NCBI RefSeq assembly: GCF_037975245.1
Contig: NC_092564.1
Span: forward strand, 24,984,484-25,048,483
DNA: 64,000 nt
Direction: 5' to 3'
Source: Apostichopus japonicus
Lineage: Eukaryota > Echinodermata > Holothuroidea > Aspidochirotida > Stichopodidae
This document shows, piece by piece, positions 59,170 through 64,000 of the stretch (position 1 is the first letter of the stretch; each line of letters begins with the position of its first letter). Made by a program: the position numbers and the translations under genes. Below the pieces are notes generated by a model. It saw only the letters and a program-made list of their open reading frames with translations. It did not search any database and was not told the DNA's origin.

Positions 59170-59489
59170 GAAAGCACCAACTTGCAGTTCTATTTGCAAA
59201 ATATTTCAGAAAACCCTCAGCATATGTGTTACTTCTTGGAGAAAGCAAAATTCGTCCTCAGCAGTTATTTGTGATCATCGAGAGACATGCCCTACCTCAA
59301 GAGAACATTTATGTAGGCCATTGATGTGTGCTTCAAATCATTATTGTGTTTGATCTGGAATACCAAATGGCATGTCTTGGTGCCTGTGAATTTTTCCAAA
59401 AAAAGTTGTTTATAAGTTGCCTGGACTGGTAGTGTGAAGTGCAACCAGATTCGAGATTTTCGTGCTTACCGTGCCAACAACAAAGACAA
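59170..59489 (+). pseudogene. Broken coding segment, possible exon 2 of the SAM-like gene
   Basis: After the acceptor TTTTTTGTTACTTAG the frame joined from 57243 reads KHQLAVLFAKYFRKPSAYVL and QLFVIIERHALPQENIYV, then meets TGA at 59322-59324. The same frame resumes with VFDLEYQMACLGACEFFQKK up to TAG at 59430-59432, and a shifted frame around 59316-59340 reads AIDVCFKS. Another shifted frame gives QIRDFRAYRANNKDK before GTAACT at 59490. The pattern suggests one protein segment disrupted by a stop and frame shifts. It recalls the C-terminal region of a poorly characterised SAM-protein family of invertebrates and fish, from memory and unverified. Confidence 0.4.
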
Positions 59490-59917
59490 GGTAACTACAG
59501 TGTACCAGTCGTGATTGTCAGCATTTCCACATGTTTTCGCATCTCAAAGTTCACTTTGATGTGTATCTTCAAGTTTCTGTTAAAAAGATTATATCCTTTC
59601 ATTTCACCACTACTTGTTTTGATTGGTTTGCATACTAATTCAAATTAAACTAATTAATGAACAAATCACTGTATCCAAAGTTGTTGCTTCTTTTCAATTG
59701 ACTTCAAGAAGAGTTGTTTCTCTGACATTACTTTTGCAGACCCGTCACATCGGATGGCTCGAGGGATTGTTGTTATTGTAAGAGTGTTTAGATTCGTTGT
59801 GCTTAAATACTCAGCAGTACAATCATAAATCCAATCAATATGATGATTGTGTGTTCATTCATACTTAGTAAAGATTCCTAAATCCTATTGGTCCATTCAG
59901 GTCAGCTGACCGTGGTT

Positions 59918-60160
59918 AATCCTGTGAGTAACGCACGGTAAAATGACGGGGCATCACTTTAATAAATCTTTGGTTATATGTAACCAAAAATGTTTTGTTT
60001 TATGATTTTTTCCCCACACAAATGGTAGTGTATGAATTAACTCCGGGTGTTAATGCTATCGATGCACTCGGGCTCCGCTACGCTCCGCCCTCGTGCATCG
60101 CTTGCATTATCCCCCGATCGTGCATTAATCCTGTGAGTAACGCACGCTAGACCGTTGATT
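59918..60160. mobile_element. GC-rich hairpin element with direct repeats
   Basis: TTAATCCTGTGAGTAACGCA occurs at about 59919 and 60125 in the same orientation. Between them lies a CG-rich near-palindrome (CTCGGGCTCCGCTACGC/CTCCGCCCTCG) flanked by GATGCA/TGCATC. Flanks also contain GGTTAAT/ATTAACC. This looks like a small transposon-derived unit; its class is not identified. Confidence 0.45.
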
Positions 60161-60815
60161 AACCCCTTATTTAACATTGTGAATATAAAATTGATTACAC
60201 AAACAGTAACATGAAATTGATTTATACTGTCATAGCATTCAGTGTCCCAAGAATGCTAATGGTCAGTTTAATGCAAATATGTTTCATGTCACAAAGTTCA
60301 CTATTGTTTCATTTCTTTCAAGAAGATTATATCAGTTCATTTCATTCTTCATTCTTCATTTGGTACTGGTTGATTGTTGACTCTTAATTGAAATTGAACT
60401 ATTATCCCTGCAGCAGATTATGAAAATACTGCTTATGTATGGGTGACTAGAGGAAAGGTTTTAACTTTGTCATTGTCTTCATGGCCGACAGTTGATTATG
60501 ATGTAAGTTTAGCTATAAAATGATATTTACTATAAACGTTGAAGAGGTGGGGTATTGATATGAACAGTGAAGGCAAAATAATTTCAGTGTTTAACTGGCT
60601 ACCACCAAATATTCAAGATCCTTCCTCTTACTTGAGGATGTATAAGTATTGATCCATTGTGCTTAATAGTATAACATCATAATCCTGTCAAAGAGCTGAT
60701 ATAGTACGTTTAATTTGTTGGAACAGTACTACACTGCTCAATTATATACCAGCATGTTTAAGTTGCAAAGCTCACATGACATATTATGGTGCGGTCCCAG
60801 TGCCGACCTTGCGCT

Positions 60816-61270
60816 ACTCGACCTACTCGACCTGAAGGTCGAGTTGGAGGTCGAGTTGGTCGAGTTTGAGATCGAGTTAGGTCGAGTCCGGTCGAGTTAG
60901 GTCTAGTCAAGTCTACTAAGTTTTTGAAAAATTTTTGACATGTCAAAAATTTTGGCCGATTTCCTCATCGACCTTGTGTCGGAGATGGGGTCGAGGTAGG
61001 TCGAGAATAGGTCGAGGTAGGTCGAGAATAGGTCGAGAATAGGTCGAGGTAGGTCGATTAGAGGTCGGGTTCGAGGTCGAGCTGGCCTGACATGCCGATC
61101 TGTGTTCGCCTCTGAATCGATCTGTACAGACTTGTTCTCGACCTTAACTCGACCTGGGCTCGACCAGAAGTCGACCAACTCGACCTGAAGCCGACGTATC
61201 TCGACCTCAGCTCGACCAGAAGTCGACCAACTCGACCTGAAGCGGACGTATCTCGACCTCAACTCGACCT
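60816..61270. repeat. Left GGTCGAG-type array
   Basis: Dense irregular repeats of GGTCGAG(T/G)TAGGTCGAG on the plus strand switch to the opposite orientation (CTCGACC) after about 61125, so the array is itself partly palindromic. Confidence 0.85.
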
Positions 61271-61367
61271 AATCGAGTCCGCGCCGTACTGCAAGTCAGC
61301 GTGTGATGCCCCTGTTGCCAAGTGACGTAGCGTTACCGCCAGCTTCAGTCCAGGCTCCAAAGGAAAC
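61259..61367 (-). pseudogene. Harbinger transposase, exon 2 fragment truncated by the repeat array
   Basis: The minus-strand acceptor TATTTGTAG precedes it. The phase-2 join from exon 1 gives Met, then FPLEPGLKLAVTLRHLATGA and SHADLQYG, a highly typical Harbinger/HARBI1 segment. The match ends abruptly after QYG at about 61285, where GGTCGAG repeats begin and a TGA follows at 61259-61261. Everything C-terminal, including the DDE catalytic domain, is missing. Confidence 0.75.
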
Positions 61368-61429
61368 CTACAAATACAGATAATTTTAATAAACATCCTG
61401 AATAACAATCAGACTTGTAGTGTGAGTGC

Positions 61430-61625
61430 AATAGCTGAGTACGAGTACAGGACCTATTTGCTGATCGTGAGTACGAATACGAGTACATAGCCCAGATTAC
61501 GAGTACGAGTTGCACTAGCGTCAAGTTCCAAAAATCCTGAGTACGAGTACGGGAACATTTTAAAATTCACGAGTATGAGTACAGCATTACTTCGTTGCAT
61601 GTGTACTCGAGTACGGACTCACTAC
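61430..61625. repeat. GAGTAC-type repeats in the transposase intron
   Basis: Repeated GAGTACGAGTAC phrases with interruptions, between the two transposase segments. Unit sequence differs from the flanking GGTCGAG arrays. Confidence 0.7.
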
Positions 61626-61723
61626 AAATCTGATAACAATCATAAGTAACAATTCCATACAACATTTCATAACATCTATTTAAACAAACAACATGCATAA
61701 GTATGGTAGGTTTTTGTACTCAC

Positions 61724-62085
61724 ATAAAGTTGGTGGTCTTCTTGGTGATAGCTGGAGATATCCTGTCGAGTATGTACCCAAACGTGTCAGCATCTACTCT
61801 CAGGAAATTACGGTAACATCTGGAGTCCTCTCTGTTGAGCTCGACCAATAGATGCTCGTACTGCCCAAAGAGGGGTCGTCTGGCCAGCCAGTCTCTGACC
61901 ACAAGTCTTCGCCTCCTGGCCCTCCGACGTCGGCGGCCCTGCTGGGAATGATGTGCTTGCGGCTGAGGAGGAGGGTTGGCATGCTCAAGTTCATCCGCCA
62001 GTTCAAGCAGGTGCCAGGCAGTCTGCACCCACATTGTAAGCAGTCTGCGCTTCTCTGGGCTCAACAGGTTTACGTCAAGGTTCAT
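61724..62085 (-). pseudogene. Harbinger-type transposase, exon 1 (intact frame)
   Basis: The minus-strand ATG is at 62085, with 120 codons plus two bases, and the donor is AT|GTGAGT at 61723. N-terminal helical region (LSPEKRRLLTMWVQ), a Pro/Gln then Arg-rich tract (RRRRRARRRR, a possible nuclear targeting signal), then VRDWLARRPLFGQYEHLLVE, DSRCYRNFLRV and ISPAITKKTTNF, all characteristic of the N-terminal part of Harbinger transposases and HARBI1-like proteins. The reading frame is open, but the catalytic part in exon 2 is lost. Confidence 0.8.
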
Positions 62086-62217
62086 GATGGTGATGTTACT
62101 ACTTTGCAGTCCCCAAATTTAATGGGTACCTGGTGAAAATTGCCGCTGTAATTTATACAATTTGGAAACCAAGGGGATTCTCGGCAGACAAATCGAATTT
62201 CCGTCGCGAACCAGTCG

Positions 62218-62530
62218 CCCGGGTCGAGCTCAGGTCGAGTAGAGGTCGGGTCGGTCGACTTAGGTCGATATAGGTCGAGTTTAAATCGAGATTTGGTCGA
62301 AATTAGGTCGAGAAACAGGTCGAGTTGGTCGAGTATAGGTCGAGTACAGGTCTATCCAACTTGGCCGACCTGAGTCGAGACAGGTCGACTACGTCGAACT
62401 AAAATCGAACTAAGGTCGTTATAGGTCGTTGTGAGGTCGTTATGAGGTCGGCTCAGGTCGAGATATCCCCCAGGTCGAGACAGGCCAAGTAGTTTGTGGG
62501 GTCGCGTCGGTCGAGTTCCCGAGATCGCCA
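62218..62530. repeat. Right GGTCGAG-type array
   Basis: Irregular AGGTCGAG, AGGTCGTT and GGTCGAA units, plus-strand orientation almost throughout, ending next to the right terminus CACTGGGACTGCACCA. Confidence 0.85.
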
Positions 62531-62547
62531 CTGGGACTGCACCATAA

Positions 62548-64000
62548 GATTATGTTTATTGGAATGTTCATGGGTTGATGTTATGTAATGGAAACTATAA
62601 GGTAAGTTAGGTAACTATGAACAGATCATTTTATGTATCTATGCAAGAAATTTTAGCTAATGCTTCAGGTAGAGTTGTATCTTTGTCAAATTTTAAAATC
62701 AGAGAGTTGATTATGTTAATTTTGGTGAGCATGTGGAGGATGTTGGTCGAAAATTTCCTAAGTCGACCAAATGCTTTTTTGTGCATGCATCTCAGAAACT
62801 AAAAAATTAAATCATTAACATTTTCGTAAGCATGCACCTTTAAGAGATAGTACCTCTTGTTCATGGTTTTGTTGTTAACCTTTTGTTTATGTTTATGTCT
62901 TTGTTATTTTTTTATTTTCATAATGGGTAAAAGTGAGAGTTACATTGCTGAAAGATTTCAACCGTTTGAAAGTATGCTATCAATGTCGTTACGACCGCCT
63001 AATGTATCTGATGCAAAGTGTAATCCATTACTGGACACAAAAGTTAAAATATCATGGCTGTAGTTCACTATTCATGCATGATTGTAGATGTACGGGGTAC
63101 CCTCTTAAGTGTTGAAATAAACGGTTGAATTCATCAAAATGTTCTAAAAAATTTGTGTTGTCATTCCTTTTTGTTGTCTCTTAAATGTGCCTTTCTGTTG
63201 TGATCGACTTAATAAAAAAAGTGCATCAAGCTGCTTTTAATAATTAACCTAAAACATATGTAAAACGCTTACTGAACGGGTGCTATGTAGAAATGGCTGG
63301 CAAAATTTTACATAATAATTTTGTAGTTGCGTTACATGCTGATCATGTAAAACTTTACAAAACAGCAGTTAAGTAAATTTTACTTTAATATTTTAGTGTT
63401 CTTATTTGACATGAAAATCAAGTTAAATTTTACTTAACCTGTGTAAACAGTTTTCTGAGTGTACCGCGTGAGAAGTGGAAAATGGTGATCGGTATGTAGG
63501 TTTAATTATTGTAATTGTTAATATAATTTGAATATTAAAACGCTACTTACGTATGAATCAATGTTGTCAATGTTAATGTTATACGTCCTGACAGGGTGTT
63601 GAGGGAAGGCGGGGGGGGGGGGGGGGCTCAGAGGGGCCTACAGACCTGAGCGAGAAGTCAATTACGGGAACTCTGAAAAAAAGGATTGGAATAAATAATA
63701 ATGTAATCTCATTTCATATATAACATACTTAACTAAAACCAGAAGACTGTTAAGTGAGCGCTCGGTGACGTAATTATCCACTGAACTAGACCTGGCTCCG
63801 CTTGAGGCATTTGAATGTCATAGATATTGACAAGTTTGGTTAATATCGCCGCAAAGTTTGTTATGTACTTTTCACACCTTCAAGTTCATAATAACGGAAA
63901 GTCCAAATTTAAAAAAAAATGAGAAAAAAAGGAAAATATTTTCTGCTCTAGTAGGTCGATTTGATCGAAATGGACTTATCACCTCCGATATGAATTCAGC
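62548..64000. other. Intergenic DNA to the window end, no gene recognised
   Basis: AT-rich, no exon seen on either strand. A 17-base G-run lies near 63611-63627. Repeated TTTTACTTAA/AAATTTTAC phrases occur at 63300-63440. Confidence 0.5.

Larger units (their letters stand above)
60784..62547 (-). mobile_element. PIF/Harbinger-derived element with truncated transposase gene and GGTCGAG arrays
   Basis: The inverted termini are TTATGGTGC(G/A)GTCCCAGTG at about 60784 and, inverted, at about 62547. The right end reads CACTGGGACTGCACCATAA. Next to each terminus is a long GGTCGAG-type array (60816-61270 and 62218-62530). In the middle, on the minus strand, lie the first exon and part of the second exon of a Harbinger-type transposase. 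The flanking TTA/TAA are not an identical direct repeat, so the usual 3-bp TWA duplication is not confirmed. The DDE catalytic region is absent, so the copy is non-autonomous. Confidence 0.75.

Noticed and set aside
59743-59780. Possible 38-nt exon between TTTTGCAG and GTAAGA
   Set aside because: Good splice signals, but the peptide is too short to judge and there is no homologous neighbour exon.
60412-60500. Possible exon between CCCTGCAG and GATGTAAGTT
   Set aside because: Joins in phase to 57243 and is open, but the peptide (ADYENTAYVWVTRG) resembles nothing known and the 59170 segment fits better.
62857-63115. Overlapping open frames near the window end
   Set aside because: Short, hydrophobic, AT-rich, without domain or splice support.

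Overview
This is a 64 kb window of an AT-rich nuclear genome from an animal, most likely a marine invertebrate. The genes are split by GT-AG introns, long intergenic tracts are filled with minisatellites, MITEs and G/C homopolymers, and the recognisable families (amphiphysin/BIN1, acid-sensing ion channel, Harbinger and CR1/L2-type elements) are metazoan. The content would fit an invertebrate deuterostome, but nothing here fixes the species. No bacterial, organellar or viral gene was recognised.

Region 1 (1-7.3 kb, + strand) holds the last five exons of an amphiphysin/BIN1-like BAR-SH3 gene: the end of the BAR domain, an acidic Ser-rich linker, and an SH3 domain split by an intron that carries two tandem-repeat arrays. 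Region 2 (7.3-16 kb) has no recognisable gene. Region 3 (16.06-28.9 kb, + strand) is a five-exon gene for an 888-residue protein joining a NERD-like (restriction-endonuclease fold) domain to a superfamily-1 helicase-like P-loop ATPase. It is the most novel gene in the window. Its introns carry a 1.7 kb array of a 58-bp satellite and two foldback elements. Region 4 (28.9-37.6 kb) is repeat-rich intergenic DNA with a complete non-autonomous element (TIRs plus a 7-bp target duplication). Region 5 (37.7-51.9 kb, + strand) contains three homologous exons, each encoding the N-terminus, TM1 and post-TM1 segment of an acid-sensing ion channel. All three end at the same position in the same phase and no downstream channel exon is visible between them, so they look like alternative first exons of one ASIC gene whose common body lies outside the window. 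Between them are a CR1/L2-like LINE tail, a 51-bp satellite array and a nested pair of hAT-like elements. Region 6 (57-64 kb) holds a short SAM-like first exon, a broken downstream exon, and a PIF/Harbinger-derived element in which the transposase catalytic part has been replaced by GGTCGAG-type arrays.

Exon boundaries were read by eye from splice signals and reading phase. Function names come from recognised motifs; no database search was possible. Several long open frames (for example 44.3-45.4, 6.6-7.1 and 34.2-34.5 kb) are artefacts of tandem repeats and are not listed as genes.
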